DNA of 64,000 bases from Gracilimonas sp. GTDB taxonomy: Bacteria; Bacteroidota; Rhodothermia; Balneolales; Balneolaceae. Location of the stretch: the NCBI GenBank assembly GCA_022450045.1, contig JAKURD010000004.1, forward strand, positions 105,194-169,193. Direction: 5' to 3'. The notes beneath the pieces were generated by a model. That model was not told where the DNA came from. It did not search any database and saw only the letters and a program-made list of their open reading frames with translations. The translations under genes and the position numbers were made by a program. Below are positions 34,721 to 43,626 of the stretch, piece by piece. Each line of letters opens with the position of its first letter. The stretch's first letter is position 1.

Positions 34721-36897
34721 AAGCAAAAGAGACCCTAAAAGAAACCTTCGGCTACGATACCTTTAGGCCCCTACAGGAAGACATTATTAGTCAGGTTACC
34801 CAGAGAAAAGATGCACTTGTAATTATGCCTACCGGTGGAGGGAAATCTCTCTGCTACCAGATTCCGGCGCTGCTGTTCGATGGATTAACAATCGTGGTTT
34901 CCCCGCTCATTTCGTTGATGAAAGATCAGGTGGAACAGCTTAGGGAATATGACATTAATGCCGTTCACCTGAACAGCTCACTATCACCGGAAGCCTATGG
35001 ATACAACCGCCGCCAGGTTTTACAGGGCAAAGCAAGGTTGCTATACATCGCCCCGGAAACATTATTGATGGATAAGACCAGGGATTTGCTTAAAGATATC
35101 AAGGTAGATCTGTTTGCAGTAGATGAGGCACACTGTATTTCAGAATGGGGACATGATTTCCGCCCGGATTATCGTGAATTAGCCCGTGTTCGGAAGGAGC
35201 TTTTCCCAGACGCCACTTGTATGGCCCTAACCGCTACGGCAACGCCACGCGTTCGTGAGGATATCAAAAAAACACTGGAGTTTGGAGAGTCGGAAGAATT
35301 TATTGCAAGTTTTGATCGCCCGAACCTGTTTTTGAAGATCGCCGATAAAGACGATGCTACCAATCAGGTATTGGATTTTTTGTACACCCGTAAAAATCAA
35401 TCGGGCATTATTTACTGCATCTCACGCCGGCAGGTGGATGAATTGTATCAGGCGCTGGAGGATGAGGGTTATTCGGTGAAACCATATCATGCCGGGCTTT
35501 CGGATCGGGATCGCGCTATCAATCAGCGGCAGTTTATTCGGGATGATGTGCAGATTATTGTGGCAACTATCGCATTTGGGATGGGGATCAATAAGCCGAA
35601 TGTGCGTTTTGTGGTTCATTATGATATGCCGCAGAATATTGAGCAGTATTATCAACAAATTGGTCGGGCAGGAAGAGATGGATTACGTTCCGATTGCGTG
35701 ATGCTCTTCAGCTACAACGACCGCCATAAGATCAAATACTTTATCAACAAAAAAGAAGGGCGGGAAAAAGAGGTGGCTGAAAAGCACCTGGAAGACCTTG
35801 TCAAATTCATTGAGACTAAAAAATGCCGTCGGATTCCGCTGATGAAATATTTCGGCGAAGAATACCCCAAAGATGAATGCGGAATGTGTGACAATTGCAT
35901 TTCCAAAGATGAAGATGTTGAGGACTTTACCCTTCAGTCCAAAAAATTAATGAAGTGTATCTTGGACCTGGAAGAAGGATTTGGGAAAACACAGGTGATC
36001 AATATACTGCGGGGGTCGAAAGCGCAAAAGGTATTAGAGCTGGAGCATGAAAAACTGGACTCCTACGGAACCGGTAAAGAATGGTCTAAAAATCAGTGGG
36101 AACAACTATCGCGCATGTTGATTCGACAGGACTATCTTTCAAAAGGAGAACATGCTGAGTTGAAGCTCGAGGAGAAAGCTCATGCGGTAATCAGTGGAGA
36201 TGAAAATGTTTTCGGAACCTTAGATCGAACGGCAACTGCCATGAGTACCGAAGAGGCAGCGCGTGTTACCAGCGAAGTGGAAGCCCGGTATGATGAGAAC
36301 CTGTTCGAGATCCTGCGTACAGAACGAAAGAAAATGGCCGACGAAAAAGGCGTTCCCCCCTACACCATTTTCCCGGATACCACACTGATGGAAATGGCAT
36401 ACTATTTTCCCAAAGACAAAGAGCACCTGCTTCCCATGTATGGTGTGGGTGATGTGAAGCTGAAGAAATACGGTTCTGCTTTTATAGGGGTGATCAAAAA
36501 GTACACGGCTGAACATGGCATTGAAGCCAAAGAAGATTCATTGCTGGAAAAAGTGGAGGAATTAGAGAGCGTGGAATTGCATCAGCAGATAGGGAAAGCG
36601 TTTAATGACGGACAGTCAATTGCGCACCTTGCGGAAGAACACGGGGTGAAGGAAGTCACAATTCTTAATCACTTGAAAGAGTATCTGAATGAAGGCAACG
36701 ATCTCAGGCTCGAGGGAATTACCGAAGCCACTTCACTTTCGCTGCGACAGCAGGATGAGATCATCAAGGTGTTTGATGAAAAGGGTTCACATATGCTGAA
36801 AGTGGTGTATGACAGAATGAATAAAAAGATCGGGTATGATCAGATCCGGATCATGCAGCTTTATTTTATGGCAAATGAAGCTGCGGAGAAGGGTTAA
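34711..36897 (+). CDS. recQ: ATP-dependent DNA helicase RecQ
   Basis: 728 residues from a GTG start. An in-frame stop at 34705 forbids a longer protein, and TFGYDTFRPLQEDIISQV is the usual RecQ N-terminus (motif 0), so the GTG is well placed. Helicase motifs: I IMPTGGGKSLCYQIPAL, II FAVDEAHCISEWGHDFRP, III ALTATATPRVREDI, VI QQIGRAGRDGLRSD. The zinc cluster is in KCRRIPLMKYFGE and ECGMCDNC; winged helix and HRDC domains follow, with an extra helical C-terminus of ~100 residues. It unwinds 3'-5' in recombination and fork repair. Its start codon is supplied by the adjacent repeat. Confidence 0.93.
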   Translation: MIKEAKETLKETFGYDTFRPLQEDIISQVTQRKDALVIMPTGGGKSLCYQIPALLFDGLTIVVSPLISLMKDQVEQLREYDINAVHLNSSLSPEAYGYNRRQVLQGKARLLYIAPETLLMDKTRDLLKDIKVDLFAVDEAHCISEWGHDFRPDYRELARVRKELFPDATCMALTATATPRVREDIKKTLEFGESEEFIASFDRPNLFLKIADKDDATNQVLDFLYTRKNQSGIIYCISRRQVDELYQALEDEGYSVKPYHAGLSDRDRAINQRQFIRDDVQIIVATIAFGMGINKPNVRFVVHYDMPQNIEQYYQQIGRAGRDGLRSDCVMLFSYNDRHKIKYFINKKEGREKEVAEKHLEDLVKFIETKKCRRIPLMKYFGEEYPKDECGMCDNCISKDEDVEDFTLQSKKLMKCILDLEEGFGKTQVINILRGSKAQKVLELEHEKLDSYGTGKEWSKNQWEQLSRMLIRQDYLSKGEHAELKLEEKAHAVISGDENVFGTLDRTATAMSTEEAARVTSEVEARYDENLFEILRTERKKMADEKGVPPYTIFPDTTLMEMAYYFPKDKEHLLPMYGVGDVKLKKYGSAFIGVIKKYTAEHGIEAKEDSLLEKVEELESVELHQQIGKAFNDGQSIAHLAEEHGVKEVTILNHLKEYLNEGNDLRLEGITEATSLSLRQQDEIIKVFDEKGSHMLKVVYDRMNKKIGYDQIRIMQLYFMANEAAEKG

Positions 36898-36909
36898 AAC
36901 AGGATTGGA

Positions 36910-37380
36910 TTAATCCGGTTCATTGGTTGTTATCACAAAAATGATCAACGGCTGGTCGCCGGTATTCTTTACAGCATGAAAGGCATCGCCCCTTACCGTT
37001 GTCAGGTTGCCTTTTTCAAGTGGAAAAGATTTCACTTTACTGTCCCAATTCTTTTTTTCCAGATACTCTCCCCGTCCGTTAACTACAAGGTAGATCTCCT
37101 GTTCACTTCGGGTGCCATGGGTGTGAAAGCCGCAGCTGTCTTCCGAGGTTGGTAAAATCATATAGGCACCAATCCTATTATTGACCAGCTCATCATCGTT
37201 AAACATTTGCAGCAGGTAAACAACCCCGGTTCCCCCATACATGTTGGTTCGTTTATCATATCGCTTTACGGAATGATCATCGGATCCAAGGTGATGCACC
37301 TTTGGGTTTAAAAGCTCTTTGAGCATGGAATCCAATTGATCAATTTCCTCCGGTGAGGGAGTCGTGCGTTTTTTGCTCAT
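36910..37380 (-). CDS. Cupin domain protein
   Basis: 156 residues starting MSKKRTTPSPEEIDQLDSML. Cupin motifs: SEDSCGFHTHGTRSEQEIYL with two His and a Glu as metal ligands, and GDAFHAVKNTGDQPLIIFVI with the third His. Only one cupin domain. Such proteins bind a divalent metal and may act as isomerases, dioxygenases or sensors; no specific activity can be claimed. Ends 13 bp from the recQ stop (convergent), and its 5' side borders a small repeat element. Confidence 0.7.
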   Translation of the reverse strand: MSKKRTTPSPEEIDQLDSMLKELLNPKVHHLGSDDHSVKRYDKRTNMYGGTGVVYLLQMFNDDELVNNRIGAYMILPTSEDSCGFHTHGTRSEQEIYLVVNGRGEYLEKKNWDSKVKSFPLEKGNLTTVRGDAFHAVKNTGDQPLIIFVITTNEPD

Positions 37381-37420
37381 GACTTAGCCAATGCTGATTA
37401 AAGTGAATATAATGGTAAAT

Positions 37421-37537
37421 TAAACTAACGTGAATTCGATATAAAGACCATTTGATTTCCGTCTGCGTGGGAATGACCATAATTATCAATTTTTATGCTT
37501 TTATCTTAGTTCTTACCTGAATCTGACGTTAAACTAA
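37421..37537. repeat. Short relative of the 5471-5833 inverted-repeat element
   Basis: The left end TAAACTAACGTGAATTCGAT and right end CTGAATCTGACGTTAAACTA match the ends of the 363-bp element and are loosely inverted repeats of each other (AACGTGAATTC versus AACGTCAGATTC). The interior is short (~75 bp) and contains TTTCCGTCTGCGTGGGAATG. The right end overlaps the stop codon of the sensor kinase gene. Confidence 0.5.
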
Positions 37538-38967
37538 CAATCATCCCGAATGGGAATAGAAATTGAGAATTCTGCTCCACACCCGGTTTTGTTGGCAACG
37601 TCAATTTCTCCTCCGGCCTGACCAATGATCTCACTTGAGATCGCAAGCCCCAGTCCCAATCCAAATTCTGCTCCCTGATTTTTAGTGGTGAAATTTGGTT
37701 CAAAGATCCTGGGTAAGATGTTTTCAGGTATACCCGGACCGGAATCAGAGATCCTGACCAAAATACTCTCATCATTGCTTTCAGTGGATATCCTCAGGGC
37801 GCCCTGATCTTTCATCGCATCGCAGGCATTTACAATAATGTTGGTCCAAACCTGATTGAGGTCTCCTACATTAGCGCAGGTTCTGGGTATATCATGGAGT
37901 TTCAGATCCAGATCTATGAACTTTAAGCGATTGCTGAGTACCAATATGGTATCCTGAATTCCGTCACGAATATCAGCATATTCTTCCTTATTCTGATCCT
38001 GCCGGCTGTAACTTTTCAGACTCTTGACAAGATTCACAATGCGGTTACTGGCAATTCGGATATTATGGATCATCTTACCGGCTTCATAATGATTTATAAG
38101 GGTATCCATTTCGCCCTTTTTGCGGTTTTCATCGATCAGGTTCAGGGCTTCATCAGACATGTGAGCCAGTTTTCTTACTGATGAGCGCTCATGGATCCAT
38201 GGGTAACGTTTTTCGATCATCAACATGCGTTCGCGCTGGGTATTGCTATCTACCGGTTGAGCATTAAGGCCCAGCTTAAACAGTTTGTAAGAGTAATGGC
38301 TGCTTTCAAATTTTGAATAGATCTCGATGAGGTTTTCTGCCGCTCTCATTAATGCGGAGGCCGGATTGTTGACCTCATGGGCAAAGCCTGAAACTAACTC
38401 GCCAAGCGTGGCCATCTTTTCCTGGTGCACCAACATCTGATGGGTTTTTTCCAACTGTGCGTAGGCTTTTTTTAGATCATTACGCTCTTTATTGAGCTCT
38501 TTGCTAAGTAGATGAGTTCTGGTTTGAAGCCTGAGGTTACTTTTATACCTCTGGATCATATTATTCAGCATAAGTTGCTGAAGCGGGTGTTTTAACCTGG
38601 GATGATCATTCAAATATTGCTCAAATTGCTGAGGGCGCATTTTTAAAGCCTGCCCTTGTTGGGAGATCCGTCCACTTGTTAAGGTTGGCTCACCGGTTGT
38701 AAATGCGATAAGTCCAGCAAAACTGCCGGGACCAAGAGTAATTAGTTTAACTTCTGATTCATCTGGTTGTGTGCGGGTTAACGTAATATTTCCTTCAAGA
38801 ATCAGGTACATGTGTTCAAGCGGATCGCCTTGTGAAAACAGCAAATCACCTTCATTAAGGTTCATTAACCGACCTTTTAATTCGGGAAGTTCATGGATCA
38901 GCTTATGAATAAATTTTAGAATGGCTTGGGTGTCATTAAGCCATGATATGCCCTGGTGATTATTCAT
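37534..38967 (-). CDS. Sensor histidine kinase with N-terminal cyclic-nucleotide-binding-type domain
   Basis: 477 residues, no membrane segment. Residues ~30-125 form a cNMP-binding-type beta-roll (NEGDLLFSQGDPLEHMYLIL, LGPGSFAGLIAF). A coiled coil (about 140-185, THLLSKELNKERNDLKKAYA) leads to the H-box ATLGELVSGFAHEVNNP with His197 and the ATPase domain: N-box VWTNIIVNACDAM, G1 ISDSGPGIP, G2 GLGLGLAIS. So it is a soluble kinase, presumably switched by a small ligand. The single-domain receiver gene starts 1 bp upstream, the obvious partner, and a DASS carrier precedes that. Signal unknown. Confidence 0.87.
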   Translation of the reverse strand: MNNHQGISWLNDTQAILKFIHKLIHELPELKGRLMNLNEGDLLFSQGDPLEHMYLILEGNITLTRTQPDESEVKLITLGPGSFAGLIAFTTGEPTLTSGRISQQGQALKMRPQQFEQYLNDHPRLKHPLQQLMLNNMIQRYKSNLRLQTRTHLLSKELNKERNDLKKAYAQLEKTHQMLVHQEKMATLGELVSGFAHEVNNPASALMRAAENLIEIYSKFESSHYSYKLFKLGLNAQPVDSNTQRERMLMIEKRYPWIHERSSVRKLAHMSDEALNLIDENRKKGEMDTLINHYEAGKMIHNIRIASNRIVNLVKSLKSYSRQDQNKEEYADIRDGIQDTILVLSNRLKFIDLDLKLHDIPRTCANVGDLNQVWTNIIVNACDAMKDQGALRISTESNDESILVRISDSGPGIPENILPRIFEPNFTTKNQGAEFGLGLGLAISSEIIGQAGGEIDVANKTGCGAEFSISIPIRDDC

Positions 38968-38968
38968 A

Positions 38969-39466
38969 TCAATGGTCGGTCATTTTGTGTTTTCGCATCT
39001 CCTCTGAGAGTTTTTCAGCGTCCAGGATCTGCATGTATGCGAGCAGGTTCTTTTCATTTTCGATCACGTAATCAGTCAGCTGGTCTCTGACCACTTCCTG
39101 CAACTCTTGCTCAGTCCATGGCTTGGCTACATAATGATCAAGGTCGGCTTTGTTAATGGCCAAAATGGTATCTTCATGGCCTGCTTGGCCGGTGACCAAT
39201 ATTTTTTTACTTCTTGCCGTAGCCTCATCTTTTTGCAGTTCAATGAGGAGGTTGACCCCATTTTTACCCGGTAATACGTGATCGCAAAGGATCAAACCGA
39301 TCTTATGTCCATGATCAAGAATGTAATCTATTACATTCATGGCCTCAGTGGTATCATTTGCGGTCTCAACCGGAAAGATTTTTTCGAAGTTTTCGAGGTC
39401 TTTAACAAGGGCATCCATTACTTCCAGTTCGTCTTCAACGATCAGTATATAAATTTTGTGATCCAT
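38969..39466 (-). CDS. Single-domain response regulator (receiver)
   Basis: 165 residues. Acidic pocket in ILIVEDELEVMDAL, phosphoacceptor Asp62 in LILCDHVLPGKNGVNLLIEL, Thr/Lys positions in KILVTGQAGHEDT and YVAKPWTEQEL. The last ~40 residues are a helical extension without a DNA-binding domain, so output must be through protein contact, perhaps with the adjoining kinase. It lies 6 bp after the DASS transporter gene and 1 bp before the kinase gene, implying a three-gene operon. Confidence 0.87.
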   Translation of the reverse strand: MDHKIYILIVEDELEVMDALVKDLENFEKIFPVETANDTTEAMNVIDYILDHGHKIGLILCDHVLPGKNGVNLLIELQKDEATARSKKILVTGQAGHEDTILAINKADLDHYVAKPWTEQELQEVVRDQLTDYVIENEKNLLAYMQILDAEKLSEEMRKHKMTDH

Positions 39467-39472
39467 GTTTTT

Positions 39473-40873
39473 CTAATTTAAGATTATCGGCCAGTAGAAC
39501 AAGGCATAAAGAGCTACCATTAAAAGCCCAAAGATTCCTACAACGAATCCGGAACGTGTCATGTGTTTTGTTTTAAACGTTCCGGTGCTGATCGCAATGG
39601 CATTGGGTGGAGTTGATATCGGAAGCATCATAGCAAGACTTGCACTCACTCCAATGACCAGACTAATAAGAACAAGGCTGAAGCCCTCTCCTGCTGCTCC
39701 TGAAGTAGTCAGGCTAAGGGCCAGGGGAATTAAAAGAGTTGCTGAAACGGTGTTGGACAGAAAATTTGACATCACAATGGCCACAAGGCTGAAGATTATG
39801 ATCATGAATACCGGGGAGAAGATACTCCACTCAATGTTTGTGATGATCCATTCAGCTAATCCGGTGCTTTCCATCGAAATACCCAATGAGATACCGCCTG
39901 CAACCAGCCAAAGGACTTCCCACGGCAGCTGACGTATGCCATTTTTATCCAGAATTCCTGTAAGAGCCAATACGGTCACCGGAATCAAAGCTATGATACT
40001 GCTTCCAATACCATGCAGGCTTTCAGTGACCCACAATAGAACGGTTGCACCAAATATCACATAGACGAGAATAGCCGATGCATTCTTTTGAAACTTACCT
40101 TCAAAGTCCATGGGAATGGAATCCGTTTCAGGTTTGAACATCCGGAGAATAACCAGCCAGGTAAAAAACAATACAACCACTACCAAAGGTCCGGCCAGGA
40201 TCATCCACTCAGTGAAAGCAATGTCAATACCCTGATTCGATAAGGCTCCAATGACCACCGCATTTGGAGGCGTTCCGATGGGGGTGGCAATACCTCCGAT
40301 ATTAGCAGCAAAGGGGATGCTCAATGCGATGCCAATACGTAAGGGGTCTGAGGCCTCGGTTTTGGCAATGATTGGCAATATAACCGTCATCATCATGGCG
40401 GTAGTAGCCGTATTACTCATAAATGCTGAAAGCAGAGCGGTTATAACCATAAGCCCAAGAATGATAAATTTTGGATTGGAGCCAAAGGGTTTAAGTAAGA
40501 TGCGTGTGAAGTTCTTGTCCAGATCGTATTTAACAGCGGCATCAGCGAGCACAAAACCTCCTAAAAATAGTATAATGATAGGATTGGCAAGGGTACCCAT
40601 AAACTCAGTATATGAATCAGGCGAATATTCAGCCGTTACTTCCGGAAACAGAACTCCTTGTTTACTCAGAAAAAAGACCTGAAGCAGGATCACCATTATG
40701 GAAGTGGCGTAAATAGGAACCGGCTCGAGCATCCAAAAGATGGCAGCAATAATGAAGATACTCAATGCCACATGTCCGGCTTCAGAGAGGCCGGGAATAT
40801 TTAAGAAAAAAGGAATGATGAAACCAATGACCCCGATCAGTATAGATACAAGATCTTTTAAGTTAGTTTTCAT
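39473..40873 (-). CDS. DASS/SLC13-type Na+/dicarboxylate symporter
   Basis: 466 residues and about 12 membrane segments. Family features: the SNT motif in AFMSNTATTAMM and again in MSNFLSNTVSATLLIPLAL, the conserved IGTPPNAVV and ISTPPNAIA loops. These pumps import succinate, malate or related anions with Na+ at the inner membrane; sulfate is an alternative. It leads a compact operon with a receiver and a sensor kinase (minus strand), so the two-component proteins may sense the same metabolite or regulate uptake (inference). The upstream 137 bp holds two TACATGTA palindromes. Confidence 0.87.
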   Translation of the reverse strand: MKTNLKDLVSILIGVIGFIIPFFLNIPGLSEAGHVALSIFIIAAIFWMLEPVPIYATSIMVILLQVFFLSKQGVLFPEVTAEYSPDSYTEFMGTLANPIIILFLGGFVLADAAVKYDLDKNFTRILLKPFGSNPKFIILGLMVITALLSAFMSNTATTAMMMTVILPIIAKTEASDPLRIGIALSIPFAANIGGIATPIGTPPNAVVIGALSNQGIDIAFTEWMILAGPLVVVVLFFTWLVILRMFKPETDSIPMDFEGKFQKNASAILVYVIFGATVLLWVTESLHGIGSSIIALIPVTVLALTGILDKNGIRQLPWEVLWLVAGGISLGISMESTGLAEWIITNIEWSIFSPVFMIIIFSLVAIVMSNFLSNTVSATLLIPLALSLTTSGAAGEGFSLVLISLVIGVSASLAMMLPISTPPNAIAISTGTFKTKHMTRSGFVVGIFGLLMVALYALFYWPIILN

Positions 40874-40912
40874 GGTATTAACCTGAATAGGAATACTTAA
40901 TGAGTTTGTGAG

Positions 40913-40981
40913 TACATGTAGTATAGATGTTCTTTGCGAAAACTTTGTGAAGATTAACGCCGCTACATGTAATGACTTTCA
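40913..40981. promoter_or_regulatory. Pair of TACATGTA palindromes between divergent genes
   Basis: TACATGTA occurs at 40913-40920 and 40974-40981, 61 bp apart (about six helical turns), in the divergent gap between the DASS operon and the DUF58 gene. A half-like ACCATGTAG lies at 41001. They may be operator sites; the binding protein is unknown. Confidence 0.35.
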
Positions 40982-41010
40982 AATATTGATTTATACCGTT
41001 ACCATGTAGT

Positions 41011-41931
41011 ATGATCTTAGAGCCAAGCATATTATCCAAACTGTCTTCCCTGGAACTTCGCGCAAAGAAGATCGTGGAGGGATTTATATCCGGATTGCAC
41101 AAAAGTCCGTTCCATGGGTTTAGCGTAGAGTTTGCAGAACACCGGCCATACAATCCCGGCGATGATTTCAAACATATCGATTGGAAAGTGTATGCTAAAA
41201 AAGAGCGGTTTTATGTAAAACAGTATGAAGAAGAGACCAATTTAAGGTCCTACATCATGTTGGATACCAGCACCTCCATGAACTTCAAATATTTTGCTGA
41301 ATGGAGTAAACTGAGGTATGGCATTCATTATGCAGCTTCGCTGATGTATCTCATGCATCGGCAGCGTGATGCCTGTGGGCTGATTCCATTTAATTCTAAG
41401 ATTGATGCTTTTATCCCGGCAAAATCTACGTATGCGCATTTACGTCAGACCTATACTGAATTGGAACGGGAGTTGATCCGTGAAGAGAAAAAAGATTCTA
41501 AGCAAAGAAAAACGGCATCAGCTCAAGCTATTCACGAAGTGGCAGAGCGATTGAATCACCGCAGCCTGGTGGTGATTATTACTGATCTTTTTGAAAATGC
41601 AGGTGAACACGAAGAATTGATCTCTGCTTTAAAACATCTTCGTCATCGGAAGCATGAAGTGCTGCTATTCAACGTACTTGAGAAAAAAAGTGAACGCGAC
41701 CTGGATTTCCCGGACCGGCGCTTTGTGTTCGAAGACATGGAATTGGGTGATGAAGTGGAAGTGCTTCCTGCCCAGGTTCGAAAAGATTATCAAGAGAAAG
41801 TGGCTGAGTACACCAAGAAATTTCGAATGGCATGCAGTGAGTTCGAGATCGATTTTGAGGAAATGGATACCCAAAGCCCTTTTGACCAGTCTTTGCTGGC
41901 GTATCTTACCAAACGCAAAAGATTGGGGTAG
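41011..41931 (+). CDS. DUF58 domain protein (vWA-like)
   Basis: 306 residues. The DUF58 signature is FAEHRPYNPGDDFKHIDWKV with the following KKERFYVKQYEEETNLR, then a vWA-like core (YIMLDTSTSMNFKY as the MIDAS DxSxS, SLVVIITDLFENAG). No membrane segment. DUF58 proteins usually accompany MoxR AAA ATPases and vWA-membrane proteins in chaperone-like complexes; none of these partners is adjacent here, so it is isolated from its usual cluster. Role unproven. Confidence 0.85.
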   Translation: MILEPSILSKLSSLELRAKKIVEGFISGLHKSPFHGFSVEFAEHRPYNPGDDFKHIDWKVYAKKERFYVKQYEEETNLRSYIMLDTSTSMNFKYFAEWSKLRYGIHYAASLMYLMHRQRDACGLIPFNSKIDAFIPAKSTYAHLRQTYTELERELIREEKKDSKQRKTASAQAIHEVAERLNHRSLVVIITDLFENAGEHEELISALKHLRHRKHEVLLFNVLEKKSERDLDFPDRRFVFEDMELGDEVEVLPAQVRKDYQEKVAEYTKKFRMACSEFEIDFEEMDTQSPFDQSLLAYLTKRKRLG

Positions 41932-41942
41932 TTTCGTTATTG

Positions 41943-41985
41943 GTTAAGGGTTATTCGTGTAACCGGCAAACTAATAACCCTTAAC
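41943..41985. terminator. Hairpin between convergent DUF58 and SDR genes
   Basis: Perfect 13-bp arms GTTAAGGGTTATT / AATAACCCTTAAC with a 17-nt loop, centrally placed between two gene ends. Probably a bidirectional terminator; flanking CGTGT/ACACG bases extend possible pairing inside the loop. Confidence 0.6.
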
Positions 41986-42004
41986 GAATACACGAATAAT
42001 GAAC

Positions 42005-42802
42005 CTACGTTACCTTTTGGTTTTTCAGGATCTTATTCAGCAGTGTAGGTGAAAAGCGTTGCACCCAAAGCGCCAACCCTTCCTTTAAGCCGGTCACATA
42101 AATTTCTTCTTTTTGGGCTTTAATTTTAGGCATCACCTTCGTTACCATTTCGTCGGCGGTCATGGCTGTGAAATGAGCATCCCCCATTTTGTTGAATTTA
42201 GATCCGTCTCCGGTCAGTGCATTTTTACTGATATTTGTTTTGATAAATCCCGGACAAAGTAAAGTAACGGCTACGTTATGTTCATACATTTCCTGACGAA
42301 GAGAGTTAAAGAAACCTTGTACCGCATGTTTACTTGCAGCATATCCGGATCGGAATTTAGTCCCGATCTTCCCGGCCACGCTGCTTGTAACAATAATATA
42401 GCCGGATTTTCGCTCAACCATATGAGGCAACACTTCTTTGGTCAACCCAACAGCACCAAAGTAGTTCACTTCCATAAGCCGCCGATAGGTGCTCATCTCA
42501 GAATCCAGAACGGTTGAACGCTGACTTACCCCTCCATTATTGACCAAAACATCGATCTGCCCGAATGCCGCTATGGCTTCGGTTGCTTTTTTGGGGAAGG
42601 AGTCGGTATCTGTAAGGTCCACCATGACGATCTTTACATTTTCGGTGTCATCCCCAAGGCTTTCCTTCACTTCCAAAAGAGCATCTTCTCTGCGGGATGA
42701 AAGGATCAGATTTGCACCTTCTTTATAGAAAGCCCTTGCAAAGGCCTCTCCGATTCCTGAAGAAGCCCCTGTGATCCATATGGTTTTTCCTTGGTAATTC
42801 AT
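42005..42802 (-). CDS. Short-chain dehydrogenase/reductase
   Basis: 265 residues. Cofactor loop TIWITGASSGIGEAFARAFY, NNG motif LVNNGGVSQRS, catalytic Ser in IIVTSSVAGKIG and Tyr-x3-Lys in RSGYAASKHAVQGFF. A classical SDR resembling DltE/DHRS7-type proteins with a C-terminal hydrophobic stretch (LALWVQRFSPTLLNKIL). Uses NAD(P)H to reduce or oxidise a lipid-like or carbonyl substrate; substrate unknown. Divergent from the two-component pair at 42925. Confidence 0.85.
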   Translation of the reverse strand: MNYQGKTIWITGASSGIGEAFARAFYKEGANLILSSRREDALLEVKESLGDDTENVKIVMVDLTDTDSFPKKATEAIAAFGQIDVLVNNGGVSQRSTVLDSEMSTYRRLMEVNYFGAVGLTKEVLPHMVERKSGYIIVTSSVAGKIGTKFRSGYAASKHAVQGFFNSLRQEMYEHNVAVTLLCPGFIKTNISKNALTGDGSKFNKMGDAHFTAMTADEMVTKVMPKIKAQKEEIYVTGLKEGLALWVQRFSPTLLNKILKNQKVT

Positions 42803-42844
42803 GTGTAAATTCTGATTTTTAGAGCGATGGTTTTATAGCCCTGT

Positions 42845-42897
42845 AGTGTTGTGGTGTTAAGATAATATTTTCTTGATTACCTTAACACCGCAACACT
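42845..42897. repeat. Inverted repeat between divergent genes
   Basis: AGTGTTGTGGTGTTAAG (42845-42861) and CTTAACACCGCAACACT (42881-42897) pair at 16 of 17 positions. It lies where both divergent promoters (SDR and response regulator) should be, which is odd for a terminator; an operator, cruciform or inserted repeat is possible. Confidence 0.5.
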
Positions 42898-42924
42898 CAA
42901 ACATCTTAACAAAAAAACTACACG

Positions 42925-43626
42925 ATGAGCAACAAACACACCATACTTTTAGTGGAAGACGAGGAAGAATCCGGTGAGATGCTGGCTAATTTTCTGGAAT
43001 TGAATAATTACAAGGTGCTTTGGGCAAAGGACGGTAAAAAAGCCATTGAGCTGATCGATAGTAATGCGAATGATCTTCATCTGGCTATCCTGGATATTAT
43101 GGTGCCGCATCATGATGGGAAGGAAATATGCCGACATATTCGTCAGCATCCTGTGGTTTATGAGATCCCTGTTTTGTTTCTAACGGCTCGAGATGAAGAG
43201 AAAGATGAGATCGAAGGACTGGAGTTAGGCGCGGATGATTACATCAAGAAGCCGGCAAGTCTGAATTTGGTTAAAGCTCATGTGGAAACGCAGTTACGCC
43301 GCCGTTCAAACGAGCGCAGTAACTGGATTCAATATGGGAAAGTGTATGTAGATCTTGACTCAAAAGAAATGTATATCAATGATGAACTGGTTGATCTTAC
43401 TCATACCGAATATACCATCGCGGAGATGATCTTCCAGAACCCGAAATTGGTATATAGTCGTCAGCAGATCCTGGAGAAGATCTCGGACGAGGAAAAGTAC
43501 GTGTTTGACCGCACGGTTGATGTGCACGTAAAAAATCTGCGCCTGAAAATGGGTGATGAGGGTAAGCTTATAAAAACCTACCGTGGGGTGGGGTATGGAT
43601 TTAACAAAGAATTCCTTCACGCATGA
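42925..43626 (+). CDS. OmpR/PhoB-family response regulator
   Basis: 233 residues. Receiver: acidic patch ILLVEDEEESGEML, phosphoacceptor Asp57 in LAILDIMVPHHDGKEI, PVLFLTARDEEKDE and DDYIKKPASLNLV with Lys. DNA-binding winged helix: LTHTEYTIAEMIFQNP, DRTVDVHVKNLRLKM, IKTYRGVGYGFN. It overlaps the start of the sensor kinase gene by 4 bp (ATGA), the hallmark of a translationally coupled two-component pair. Target genes unknown. Confidence 0.92.
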   Translation: MSNKHTILLVEDEEESGEMLANFLELNNYKVLWAKDGKKAIELIDSNANDLHLAILDIMVPHHDGKEICRHIRQHPVVYEIPVLFLTARDEEKDEIEGLELGADDYIKKPASLNLVKAHVETQLRRRSNERSNWIQYGKVYVDLDSKEMYINDELVDLTHTEYTIAEMIFQNPKLVYSRQQILEKISDEEKYVFDRTVDVHVKNLRLKMGDEGKLIKTYRGVGYGFNKEFLHA

